Origin: Paracyclopina nana
Lineage: Eukaryota > Arthropoda > Copepoda > Cyclopoida > Cyclopettidae
DNA length: 64,000 nucleotides
Reading direction: 5' to 3'
NCBI GenBank assembly: GCA_019096065.1
Contig: JAGUCH010000008.1
Coordinates: 1,307,001 to 1,371,000, forward strand
A program made the position numbers and the translations under genes. The notes under the pieces are model-generated. The model made no database searches and was not told the origin of the DNA. It worked only from the letters and a program-made list of their open reading frames with translations. Positions 23,401 through 34,728 of this stretch are shown piece by piece (within the stretch, counting starts at the first letter, position 1; every line of letters starts with the position of its first letter).

Positions 23401-26400
23401 ATAATAGCTCTAATTTGATAGGGCCAAAAAGCTTGAAAAATGTTGATCCAGAAATGCAATATTTCACTTGATTTTTATTCCAAAAAAGTATTTCAATAGT
23501 AAAAGTTGGATTTTTTTGCTCACTTCTCATGCTTCATTTATCAGTTGGAAAAGTACAATTTTTTAAGGAAATTCTTATGAAACTATTAATTTTAATTTCT
23601 TTTAAGTTAGATTATTATATAATTTGGTCAATTCGCAATTGAAATGTATTTTAAAAATATTTTGGGTCTGGCTTAAAGTAGCTAATTGCAACCACATAAA
23701 ATTAGTCCATCATCTATAAATCATAAAATCATCTTTATTAAGGCCAAAAATGGTACAACTATCGATGACAAAGATGCTCATCTAACGCATCTATATTTAT
23801 ACAGACCCCCGAAAAGTATGGGGATTCGCTATACTGCAGGACCTTTCCTCGCTTTTATATGCAGTGAAAGTCACTACCAAGCCCAGAGGGAGAATTGAGC
23901 CAGTTGAAGTAAAAGGGGATTTTTAAACGTTTTGGACAGGTTCCAAAAAGCAAACTTTTTCTTTATCCTGCTGTAGCATCAATTTCATAGATTTCTACGT
24001 ACAACCCAAATGATGAGAGCTCGAAAGGGAGAGAGAATTCACTTGAGCTGCCCCCTTTTTAAGGGAAGGAAAGCAGGAGCAATTGTGGAATATCATGGCC
24101 GCTTTCTCATCCCAGACAGTCTCCACACTGTGCCATTGGTGTCACCAAACCCCCCGCTTATTTTGCCTTGAGTCATCCTTGGCAAAATCCCTAATTTCTG
24201 CTCAATATGAGAATGTAAAAGAACCATTTGCTTCAGTTGCTTTCTAAAACCACAATTTGTGTGATCAGAATCTAAAGAATTCAAATTTGCAAATTTAGTT
24301 TCGCTTTAAAATTGAGTATGTCCACTTTTAGCCAAAGTTGAGCAAAATATGATTTTAGTCCAAGCTTCAAACAACCTGAAATTGCTTAAGAGCTGCTAGT
24401 ATTCTATGAAGTTTTGAAAGAGAAAGCATCTCACATTGATAATTGGTGATTTTTTTTGTGTGTTCTTCTATGGGGATGTCCCCCACTGTGCTTTCCATCT
24501 CGCATGGAGGCTGTCCCTGCGTTGCTTTGGCTGTTGTGTCGACGACAGCTGCAGCTGATTTTGGTTGTGCACAGTGTTGTGAATCATTGTTTCCACTTGC
24601 AGGATCATGGTGCCTGAAAAAGCCTCCAGCTTCAAGATTCATCCAGAGAGGACCTGTTCAGACTGCTGCTTCTACTGCAGGCAAAAATTTGGCCTCTTCG
24701 ATACCCCACTCCACATTTCGCAGATGAAGTCACAAGAGATCCAAAAGTTTGCAGTGCAATACTCCAACTGCAGCAAGGATGCTTGCCTCTGTGACAAGTG
24801 CTACCGGTTGGTGGACCGCAATGCCAGGACACTCAAAAGGGAAGCGGAGGGGGAGAGTTCAACCGGTCTGGAAAAAGTCAGGTCATGCATTGTCAGGAAT
24901 TGCAACAAGGAGGTAAACAATTTTGCACACTAGATGGCAGCCTCAGTGCTTTCCCTTTCTTCATGCGCAAACTATTGAGTCCTACATGTCACTCTTCAAC
25001 CTTCAACCTTCTATTCCACTTAAGACATCATATTGAACTATCCTTTTCTTGCATTCTGGATGTCAACTGTTTCATAGATGGGAAGCTGACCTAGATTCAG
25101 TAAAGCAGGCTCAATGTTGATGCATATACTTCTTTCCCCTAGGTGACTCATACAGTGAATAAGAAGTGGCTGCACAGGCTCAAGAAGAGGCTGATCAAAA
25201 AGTTCATCACTGACTGGGACAGAATTGCCAAGGCCTCGATGAAAAGCTCCTTCCCTGTGTGCACCAAGCACAACACCATCATTGAGTACTACAGCAATTG
25301 CGGCTTGTGCAAGAAGAAGTTGTCGGTGAACGCCATCTGTTGTCTTCGCATGAACAAGATTGAGGTTCAAGAGCTCAACGAGTTGCTGAGGGCTGACTCC
25401 ATTCCGGCTGGATTGGCTGAGACCATGTTTGTCTGCAAGCTCTGCAAGACATTTTGTGGGATCAAGCAAAAGGCGGCCGCAGAGCCCGATTACCTCAAGA
25501 CCCACAAGAATCACAAGCTCTTCCTCAAGGAGCACAAGCGAAGGTGAGCATAACACTAAAAAAGTAATCTCTAAGGCCAGTCACTGATGTGTTCAATTTC
25601 AGGTTGTACAGTTGCCTAGGCTTGGACACTTCGATGGGCGATGACTTGTTGACTTCACCGGATAGCACGAGTGGATCACCCGGCAGTGCTGCAAAGCCGC
25701 AGAAAAAGATCCACCAAGTGAGCAGCCAGTCTGACAATCCCACCAAGATCACCATCAAAACATTTGAAGTCCCCTCAAGTCATCCAGACAGGCCAAGTCG
25801 AAAGCGAAGGCAAAAAGAGTTTGCTTCGCCCAATAGCGACTCAAGGATCATTGTCGTCAGCCATGATCCCACAACACCTGTTGCCTCCACCAGTAAGCCT
25901 TCCAATGACGTCAAGTCCAAGCCATCCTCAAATAGTCACACAAACGGGCCTTCAGTGGCCTCAGTGACAACTGGAGGAAAGCCTTCAACGTCTTCTTCGT
26001 CAGTCGATGAGACACCAGAGTCCTCTTCATCGCAACTGCCCATGTGCTCCATCACCATCTCGTTTGATCTCAACACCCAAAAGCTGTGGGAAGACCTGCA
26101 TTCACCCTACGAAAACTACACATCCTTCTTCAGGCATTTAATCCTGCTCGAAAAGTATTTTCGCAATGGAGACCTTGTGCTCTCCGATACTGCCAGTACC
26201 AAAGCCAGCAATTACTTCAAGAGCATCCAGAACCGGATTGAGGACTATGAGGTGAAGCACAAAAGGTCGAAAGCTGATCTGAGTGCAAGTACTCGGCCAG
26301 ACCTGAGTGTCCCACCTGCACCCAATCTACTGCACCTGCCTTTCCCAATTGCGGAACCACCAACAACAAGGCAAAGAGCTTCTTCGCAGGATGAGGCAAA

Positions 26401-27874
26401 CGATGGCTCAACCATCTTGAGGATACCTAAAGTGAGCATGCCTTCATCGACACCTCCGCAGGCCTCACCACCCCCAATGCCTACCAAGATTAGGGTGAGG
26501 GATGACCTCATGTACATTGGGCTAATGGCCAAGGAGTCGAACATCATGACCAGCTCGGAGGGCTCTGCAAAAGCTAGCAGTCAGCTGGCAGAATTGGCAA
26601 ATCAGGCTCACAAAGAGTCGAATTTGATGCAGATCCTCAATGATCCAACCCTGAAGCAGCGAAGTTCCAACTCAAACAAGGGACCAACTTTGGGCAAAAC
26701 TTCATTAGTGGCCACAAGCAGCAGTGGTAGTAGCAAGTCCAGTAACAGTCAGCTCTTTAAGAATTCTGACTCTTCGGGATCCTCAGCCATTCCCCTGACC
26801 TTTAACAATAGCATCGCAGAAGTGCTTGCGGCTGCAGCCAAGAGCAAGTCCAGGGAATTGCACAGTCAGCAAGACAGCAGCGAAAGGAAGTCATCAGAAG
26901 TTACAATCACTGCCAAGAGCACAAGTGGACACACCTCGGGTAGTAGGACTTCTACCAGCACCTGGTCTCATGCTTCCGAAAAGGCGAAAAGTAGTGTGGT
27001 ACCTCCCTACCCTTCACCTCTAGGGAATGAGAAGGTCAATCCATTAATGGACATGAGCAAGCTACTGCAGAAGCAACCACCTGGTATTGCGCCTCACATC
27101 ATAGCCCAAAACACCCTGGCAATGCCCACATCTGTGGTGACCTCACCCAAGTCATCGATCTCCACCCATCAGATGGCTGGGACAATGCCCAAAATAGCTC
27201 CCAAGCCCAACCGGCCTATCCCTGTACATCATCATCATAAGCCACCTCAAGTCATTCCGTCGACCAGTACATCCTCTTCGATGCTTCATTCGAATAAGAA
27301 AAGCCTCAACAATATCCTGGACCGGTTAAGCGGAATGAAGAGTAGTGGGAGCACAAGCGGGTCTTCTTCATCGGCTAGCTCTTTGGTGCAGCAGCTTCAA
27401 GCGCCTCCAATCATGTCCAATCCTGGCCTGACATCCCCCTCCAAGGGTTCCAGGCCCTCAGCTAGTAGCATCCAACAGCAGCAGAACCAGCAACAGGCCG
27501 CCCTTTCCCAGAGCCTTTCCCTGATGGCTTCGCAGGGTCTCCTGGGTATGGGGTATCCGGGAAGCGGTCTTCCCCAACCCCTGTACCCCTGGACCGCCTC
27601 CCCCGCGACAAGCCCTCAACAGCAAGCGGCCATGGCTGAGGCCCAACGAGCCCTGTCGATGGCAGGTGCAGGGCTTCCAGGGATGAACCAGGCAGCTGCT
27701 GCAGCTGCTATGGCTGAACTGATGAAGATCAGCTTACATGCCCAGCAACAGGTAGCCAAGAACTCAACTCAGCAGCAACAGCAGCAGCGAATACGAGCCC
27801 CACCCCCCTTGACCCATATGGGCAGGCCGGGCAGCAATGGACCGAATAACAAGCCCAAGCCATCAGCTGACTAA
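20459..27874 (+). CDS. Large low-complexity nuclear-type protein with central Cys-rich core
   Basis: Four coding exons, 20459-22710, 24603-24912, 25143-25543 and 25603-27874, join in phase to 1,744 residues. The N-terminal 750 residues are Ser/Pro-rich with acidic runs (DVDEDEEEVDDDEEA) and basic patches (PKRRNLQPESDG, EPKRKKL). Exons 2-3 encode a compact conserved-looking core of about 230 residues with CxxCxxC, CLCDKC, CxxxC, CGLCKKK and CKLCKTFC pairs, consistent with a multi-zinc module, followed by a basic KTHKNHKLFLKEHKRR stretch. The C-terminal exon has a folded-looking segment (ITISFDLNTQKLWEDLHSPYE...) near residue 900-950, then Ser-, Gln- and Ala-rich tracts and HHHHK. A chromatin or transcription role is inferred from composition only. 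I do not recognise the family. The frame continues a few codons upstream of the ATG, but only through a GTG. Confidence 0.8.
23045..23805. mobile_element. 761-bp element with perfect 28-bp terminal inverted repeats
   Basis: Within the first coding intron of the large nuclear-type gene, the 28 bases at 23,045-23,072 (TCTGTATAAATATAGATGCG, then 8 more) are the exact reverse complement of 23,778-23,805. Internal copies of TATAAATATAGATGATT occur near 23,180. No transposase frame is present, so it would be non-autonomous. Both flanks contain CCCCC(A/G)AAAAG, but an exact abutting target duplication is not visible. Confidence 0.7.
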
Positions 27875-28853
27875 AGTTAAATCAATCTAGCTCAACAATG
27901 CTTTAATATCATTAACAACATCATCATCAATTTGAGAGATAGAGAGCTATGCGGAATGTCCCTCTGATTTCGGATTAATGTCGCAATTTCTGCGGGGCAT
28001 CCTGTGTGTACCTCGCGAAGAAAAGTGACATAGACACACTGACGCAGAATTGAGAGACACTTAAGAAAAACAAATATTATATACCTTCTGAAGAACATTT
28101 ATAAAACATATTATTAATTATTATGATTATGGTGATGCTTTTCTAAGCAAGGCTAGCTTTGCTTCATAATCTTGCTTCTGCTATATTATTATATTATAGT
28201 ACTACTGCTAATCTATTTTTTACTATGACTATAATAACAATGTGTGTGCACCTTTTACCATGATTATACTTGCTTTTTGTACCCAGCTCCCCATTTTTTC
28301 TTTTGCTTTTTTTCATGTCTGGTCAGATTTTGAAGGATTTGATTCAAGCCAAAAATACTGATAATAATAATGAATTTTGTCATCAAATGTCACTGAAATA
28401 CATTCAGCCATGGCTACTTTTACTGCTACATCAAAAATTAAAGTTGGATCACTTTTTTATGCAACAGCAGCAGCAGCAAAGAAAACCCAAAATACTACAA
28501 AAACTATTCCTACTTTATAACAACAACAACAAAAACAACAACATAATTAGTATAGAAAATACTATTGTCAAAAAATCATATGCTATTATTATGATACAAT
28601 ATTACTATATAGTATGAAAAAGCAAGCAATGATGCTCTGTTCAAAATACAGCAAATACAACCTAAAATGTGAGTCATTTTTTAGTTTGAGGGGAGAAGCG
28701 CCACTCATCAGCTGACAGGGCGCAAAAGTGCAAAATCTGCAAGGTTGCGCGTTTTACTTCTATGACTTTTGCGGCTAAAAGCCTATGAAATCAGGTTTCT
28801 CAGCTAAAACCTGAGTTTTGTTATTGTTGCCATTTGTAGCCTGAAACAAAGTC
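27875..28853 (+). other. 3' UTR and AT-rich spacer with short triplet runs
   Basis: Follows the stop of the large gene. It contains ATTATTATG/TATTATAT-type runs, CAACAGCAGCAGCAGCAA near 28,460 and ACAACAACAAAAACAACAACA near 28,520. No gene recognised. Confidence 0.6.
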
Positions 28854-30156
28854 ATGAGTGAGAAGAATTCTGGGCTTTTAAGGCAAGCTGGGTTGCAATT
28901 GGTGGCTGGAGGTTCAGCAGGTGAATTGACATTAAAAGTAATAAATCCTCTTTAAAAAGCCAACAAATGTTTTATAAAAGGTTGCATTGAAGTGTCAATC
29001 ATGCATCCCCTGGATTTGGTGAAAACCAGGTTCCAAATCCAGGCTGGCCCAGTGTCAGGCCAGGAATCTCAGCATTACACTGGAATTGCTGACTGCATGA
29101 AGAAAATGTACAAACAAGAGGGTCTACTCAGCTTTTGGAAGGGCATTTTGCCGCCCATTTTTGCTGAGACCCCAAAAAGAGCCTGGAAAGCAAGTTTTAA
29201 TTTTTAAGCTTATTTATTTATTTTAAAAAAACCATAACTTTTTACTTTTCAGTTTTTCACTTTTGAGCAATTTCAAAAAGTGTTCAACTTTAATGGAGCA
29301 GATTCTAAGCCTTCACCTTTAGTAAGTACTATTTGTTTATGTCAACAACAACGGCTCGAATTTCAGCTCCAGCTCAAATAACCAGTCATGAGGGTCGAGT
29401 CGACAATTTTAAGGCTTTTGTTCCAGACTTTTTCATTGGCTGGATTGGGCTCTGGAGTGACAGAAGCCATCATTGTGAATCCTTTTGAGGTGGTCAAGGT
29501 CAAAATGCAATCAAACAGAGCGAGGCAATCAGAAGCGCCCTCTACCGGTCAAGTTGCGCGCGAAATCCTCAAAACTGACGGGTATTTTGGCGCCAAAAAC
29601 GGCAACGGAGGGTTACTAAACCGTGGAATCACGGCCACAATGGGCAGAAATGGATTCTTTAATATGGTCTATTTTGGCTTTTACCATTCAGTGAAGAATC
29701 ACTTCCCTCAATATGAGGTGAGCGCGCGCGCTCTACCTGCGTTGATCGCGCGCGCAACAGCTGCGCTCATCGCACGCGCAACAGCTGACTCTGATTTTTT
29801 TCATAGGATCCAAGGGCTGAATTTGCTCGGAAAGTTTTGATTGGATTTACTGCAGGAACTTTGGGTTGCATTGTGAATATTCCTTTTGATGTTGCAAAAA
29901 GCAGGATTCAGGGGCCCCAACCAGTTGCAGGCGACATAAAATATAAAGGAACTTTGAATGTGATTTCCATGGTCTACAAAGAAGAAGGGTGAAAATTAGC
30001 CGGACTTTTGCATGTATAAGCAAACTAATTGATCATTTCAGGTTTTTGGCTCTGTATAAGGGATTGGTGCCAAAGATCCTCAGATTGGGGCCTGGTGGTG
30101 CCATTATGCTCTTAGTCTATGAACATGTTTATGATTACCTTAACAGCAAATTTTGA
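28854..30156 (+). CDS. SLC25A21: Mitochondrial 2-oxodicarboxylate carrier (SLC25A21-like)
   Basis: Exchanges 2-oxoadipate and 2-oxoglutarate across the inner mitochondrial membrane (family knowledge). Six exons: 28854-28920, 28981-29189, 29253-29321, 29427-29717, 29807-29988 and 30042-30156. They give 310 residues, near the roughly 300 usual for the family. Three mitochondrial carrier repeats are visible. Their signature motifs are MHPLDLVKTRFQIQ with a following GILPPIFAETPKRA, VNPFEVVKVKMQ, and NIPFDVAKSRIQ. The ETPKRA + FFTFEQF sequence is typical of the SLC25A21/Odc group. Intron 2 begins with GCAAGT (GC-AG type). Intron 4 (29718-29806) has GC-alternating DNA with two copies of CGCGCAACAGCTG-like sequence. 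AATAAA lies just past the stop (about 30,160). Confidence 0.92.
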
Positions 30157-30199
30157 TAATAAAATACCAAATAGTGGGTTTCGTTTTTTAGGCTTTTTT

Positions 30200-30860
30200 G
30201 CACGAATATTTGGCGGTTCAGTTTTTTCTGAATCAGACTCTACACGCATGTAAATATTGAGTGACTCATAGAAATCTACTTATTTACGTTGATCAAAATT
30301 GGGCAGAGTGTGAGTCATAAAATATCCCACTGAAAATTATCTTGCTGAATGTTCACTTTTTTACGAATCATAATCTATTTTCTTACTTTATGCTTGAATT
30401 TGTATAGAGTGTGATGCATAAATTACATCACAGTAGATTATTTCATATTCAATTTTTTACGAATCAGTCTCTATTTTCACAAATTATGCTTGAATTTGAA
30501 TAGAGTCTGATGCATGAATTATCGCACTGCAAATTATTCTATGTTCACTTTTTTACGAATCAGACTCTATTTTCAAACATTATGCTTGAATTTGAATAGA
30601 GTCTGATACATGAATTATCGCACTGTAAATTATTTTATGCTCACTTTTTTACCACAAATCATGCTTGAATTTGAATAGAGTCTGATACATGAATTATTGC
30701 ACAGCAAATTATTTCATGTTCACTTTTTTACGAATCAGGCTCTATTTTCACAAATTCTGCTTGACTTTGAATATAGCCTGATGCAATACATATCGCACTG
30801 CAAACCTTTTTTTCTTTTTTCAACAATGGAAATTTTTGAAATTTTTTCGGGTCAGACTCT
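30200..30860 (+). repeat. Roughly 95-bp degenerate tandem repeat between convergent genes
   Basis: Units contain ACGAATCAGACTCTATTTTC, ATGCTTGAATTTGAATAGAG, TCTGATGCATGAATTATCGC and TTTTATGTTCACTTTTTTAC. About six copies occur between 30,225 and 30,800. Weak copies of the TAGAGTCTGATGCA phrase also occur in the intron at about 31,440-31,660. It occupies the gap between the carrier gene and the convergent four-TM gene. Confidence 0.8.
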
Positions 30861-30899
30861 AATGGATTTCACTATAAGTTTTATTTTCGCGGGATGTTT

Positions 30900-31912
30900 T
30901 CAAACTTGGTCAACTTGGTCAACAGCGCTCGCTAATTGCTTACAGCAAATAATGCTCCAAAAAGTAGAGCTTGAGAGTCCGAGTGCCAATGCCAATGCCA
31001 CAAAAAGCCAACCTAAGACAAGTATCACAAAGGTGAACATGTAAAGATGGGGTGGGCAATATTCGGGGTATTTGACAAACCAAAAGTCCACATCTTCATA
31101 AACTGGAAATGTCCAAGCAGATCCAACCACTGAAATGTTGAATTTTTTTAAAAAAAGTTTTTAGAATTTTTTTGTCAAAAAAAAATTTTGCTCACCGAAC
31201 CAGATGAAGACCAATGACACTCCGGTGATGTCAAAAATGTTGATGTAAGACAAACTTGGGCACAAATTGCTGATTTCTCCAGGTTCTGTCAATTTCCGGA
31301 ATTTTCTCTGTAATAACAATTTGGATTTAGAGAATGATTCGCAAAAAATGGAACTATGACAAAAAAAGCATGAACTGATGTTTGAAAACTCAAAATGCCT
31401 GATTTTCAAGAAATGAGCAAAATTTTCAGTTCAGTTTTTCATGAATCACTCTCTACTTTAAAATGCAGCATGAAAAAATAGAGTCTGATGCACAAAAGCT
31501 GATATTACCTGCATGTGAACTGTTTTTCATTTATAACATAAAAAATATCTTTTGAGAGTCTGATGCACAAAATATCCAATTTTTTGTCCATTTTTTAGGA
31601 GAATAGAGGCTGCTTCATAGAAAATCAAATTCTTAAAAAATTCCATTTTCCATGCATCAGTCTCCATTTTTTAATAATAATACTTACTTGTAAATAGAGC
31701 CTTAAGAAAATGAGTAGAAGGTTGAGAAGTCCAGAAATGACTAAATAGTATGGAATTCTCTCCTCAATGGTGCAAGTGGAAATGAATCTTCTGTCTTCCA
31801 CTTCCTCAAATTGGACGTTAACAGCTCCAATGATGATGCTCACAAATGATACTGAAATGGTGGCCAAGCCCACCAGTGAAATTCTCCCACATTTCTTCTG
31901 ATCTTCATCCAT
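30900..31912 (-). CDS. Four-transmembrane protein, TMEM272-like
   Basis: Three minus-strand exons, 31688-31912, 31196-31307 and 30900-31129, join in phase to 188 residues. Four hydrophobic segments are visible: LVGLATISVSFVSIIIGAV, YYLVISGLLNLLLIFLRLYL, FDITGVSLVFIWFVVGSAW and FTFVILVLGWLFVALALAL. The arrangement resembles small invertebrate TMEM272-like proteins: a DRRFISTCTIEERIPYYL loop after helix 1, a GSAW at the end of helix 3, and PEYC before helix 4. Function is unknown in that family. The neighbour on the same strand, 32,539-34,359, is unrelated. Confidence 0.75.
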
Positions 31913-32191
31913 GCTAATTCAAAAATGTGAATGCTTCCACCTTTGGAAAGGGACTGAGGAAATGTTGTGCCAATATTTTAGGCTTATCAGCAATTTGTGG
32001 ATTACACAATTAAAAGCAGTTTACAATTTCCCAACTAATTTTAGCCAACTTGCTTTTATCACCTACTTACGTCAAAAGCCCATTCTTCATTGAATGCAAA
32101 CCTTTTAAATGCATCCAAGGTGCTTAAAAATTCAGGTGAATCATAACCTAAAATATAAATTACTAAATAAAATTGAGCTCTTAGGGAGAAA

Positions 32192-32263
32192 GGTCCCATG
32201 GTGTAATGGTTAGCACTCTGGACTTTGAATCCAGCGATCCGAGTTCAAATCTCGGTGGGACCT
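32192..32263 (+). tRNA. tRNA-Gln (anticodon TTG), copy 1
   Basis: A 72-nt cloverleaf: acceptor GGTCCCA/TGGGACC plus discriminator T, D arm GGTGTAATGGTTAGCA, anticodon loop CTTTGAA between TCTGG and CCAGC-type stems (anticodon TTG), and B-box GAGTTCAAATC. A long T run (about 32,267-32,284) directly follows as Pol III terminator. No intron. Confidence 0.97.
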
Positions 32264-32538
32264 AATTTTTTTTTTTTTTTTTTTGGCTAAAAGATAGTGT
32301 GATAATTTTTGCTCTTACCTGTTTTTTGATAACTTTTGGGTACATCAAGAAGAAATGCACTTTTTGAAAAGTACTTTTGTCTTGTCAAAAGTACATGAAA
32401 AAAGGTGTGAAAAAGGGCCTTTTTTATTAGGTGAAAATAAAAACAATTAAAGTAGACTTCCTGTTTTCTCACAATGCAGCATTTTTTAACAAGTCTAATT
32501 GAGAATTATGACTGGCTGATTGACCGAAAAAAGCCGGA

Positions 32539-34359
32539 TCAAGCTCGAAATTGCTGGGATTTCTTCACGCGGTGAATGTACAGTGAAACGGGCCACACTC
32601 TTTGAGCCCTCCGATGCACAAAACTGTAAATGTCACGATGGCTGTTGATGATCCACAAGGGAATGAAAACTCCCTGTAATCAAATAATCAATTAACAATT
32701 GCACAGTGGACTATTCCGCCACTTTTGGCGCGCACATTTTTTCAGCCATTTTTCAGAAAAAAACTCTAAAATAACGTTTATTTTGCCATAATTTTTTATT
32801 GTGGCTTTTCATGCCTAAAATTACATATATTTTGCCATAATTAATGTACTTTTTATTATGACTTTTCAAATTTGAAAAAAAGCTAAATTAAGTAAATATG
32901 CAAGTTTTGCTTTTAAAAATAATTAAAAATAAGCTTACCTGCATTGACAAGCCGAAATAAAAGGCCAAAGAAGTAAGGTCAAGCCCGACCGGAAAATCAA
33001 AATGGCTGATTGTAAGCAGGGTGATTATCATGAGAGCTGCAATTTGAGCCAAAAGTCTGCCAAATTCCGCCAACATTTCTTGGCTCCAAGAAGCAGAATT
33101 TTGCTGCTGCTCTCTGGCAAAATCCAATTTCTTATCCAAACTTATTGATCTTCTTTGCGGAGGAGTGAGTAATTTCTGCTTCTCTTTCATATCAAAGTAA
33201 GCGAGCAAAGCAAAGCCAAAGCTGGTGCCAATCACAGTGAAAAAGGCAAAGTTACTCATATAATCCTAAATTAATCTAAATAATAAAAATGCTACACAGT
33301 CGACTATACCAAAGTTTTATGCGCGCATTATTTAAGCCCAAATTGCCAGAATTCTTCCAAATTCCAAAATTAGCTGTATTTTGGGATGCGCGCCAAAAAC
33401 CGAAATAGCCCACTGTGCTGTGTAACAAAAAAATTGGTTTACCAGTTTGCTGTTGAATTTGTCGCCTGGCCTTTCCATAAATGCTAGATAAAACTCGAAT
33501 GATGACTCGGCAGAGCTAATTACATAATGAGTGGTAATTAGCGAAGCTGGCAACGTTGATGAAGCTCTCACCATTAAAGTCAAAAGCCTACAATAAAATA
33601 AAAGGTTGTGTACAAAGCAACTGTTTAAAAAATTACGCTCTGAAATAAAATAAATAATTCAAAGCAATTTTTTCCCAGAAAATTATAAGAAACCTAAGGT
33701 TTTTCCAAAAACGTAGGTTTTTTTACGAAAATTCTCGCTAAAGTAAGTTTTTTTTACAAAAAGCAAAGTTTTTAAAGATACGTTTTTTTATTGGAATAAT
33801 TAGGTTTTTTAGAAAAGCATTTTTAAAAGAAAAAAGTTTTTTAAGTTTAAGAAAAAAACCTTTATCACAAAATGAATGATTGTTTCCCCCCCAAAAAAAG
33901 AAAAAAGCATTTAGTGAGCTTATATTTAAAAACTGTGATTTTGTTACCAGTCTTCAATTTCGTCAATGTCTTGCCAGTGAAATAGGTGTAAATATCTCAT
34001 GAAAAAAGCACCACATAAGCAACCAAGTAGCAAGTTAACCAGGTAAAAGCAGGTCCAGTGTAAAATCTTGGCCAAATATTCATTTAGAGGTCCATAAGTG
34101 CAAGCCAAAATGCAGCTGATTTGAAATGAAGTTCAAACAATCTATAATAAAGGGAAAACAAATGCAAAGTGAAAGATTACCTCAAGCAAATGAGAGAAAC
34201 AGCAGCCCAATTGGTGATGATCAAGTCTTTGTGAATTGAGTCTAAAACAGTTTGGTTTCCCAAGGGTTTATCAGACAGATAATTAATTATGGCATAATTA
34301 GATGGAACTGAGGCAATGAGAATGAGGCTCAAAATCAGACAAACTTTGTTCACTTCCAT
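32539..34359 (-). CDS. Seven-transmembrane protein, divergent receptor-like
   Basis: Five minus-strand exons, 34181-34359, 33948-34115, 33443-33587, 32939-33265 and 32539-32673, join in phase to 317 residues. Seven hydrophobic stretches can be marked: LILSLILIASVPSNYAII, LIITNWAAVSLICLRSCIL, WTCFYLVNLLLGCLCGAFFM (followed by RYLHLFHW), TLMVRASSTLPASLITT, NFAFFTVIGTSFGFALLAYF, QIAALMIITLLTI and DLTSLAFYFGLSM...PLWIINS, then a basic tail (VHRRAQRVW). Size, spacing and the MRYLHL after helix 3 are reminiscent of rhodopsin-like or chemoreceptor GPCRs, but no diagnostic NPxxY is present. Another seven- or six-helix family is possible. The gene model is firm, the function is not. Confidence 0.7.
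33294..33420. mobile_element. TGCACAGTGG-family MITE, diverged copy
   Basis: Imperfect inverted repeat ACACAGTCGACTATACC...ATGCGCGCAT and ...ATGCGCGCC...GCCCACTGTGC lies within intron 3 of the 7TM gene. It shares termini and the subterminal GCGCGC blocks with copies at 48,186 and 49,155. Confidence 0.6.
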
Positions 34360-34728
34360 CCTTCAAAGGTTGCATTAGAAAGCTTGGATTATTGTGGTGG
34401 CCATGGTTACTTTTCCTCCAGCATCCAAAACAGTTTTTCGCATAAAATGCATAAAAGATGCGCCAGATGGCGCTACGACCGCTACCAAGTGGCGCCACTC
34501 TGTCTGCAACGAGTTCCACGGCAACTAAGCAAAATATGACTTTTTTTAATTTCAATGACATCATTCAGAATTGAATTTGAAGCAAAACAGTGCTTTTGTT
34601 ATCTCTAATAATAGCTCAAAAGCTTATGACTGAAGATTTGAAAAAAAGTTAACTATAGCTCTTTATTTGGCACCTATAATCAATTCGATTCATCACAATG
34701 TTCTTATTGTTGTAGTCATAGTTTTAAG

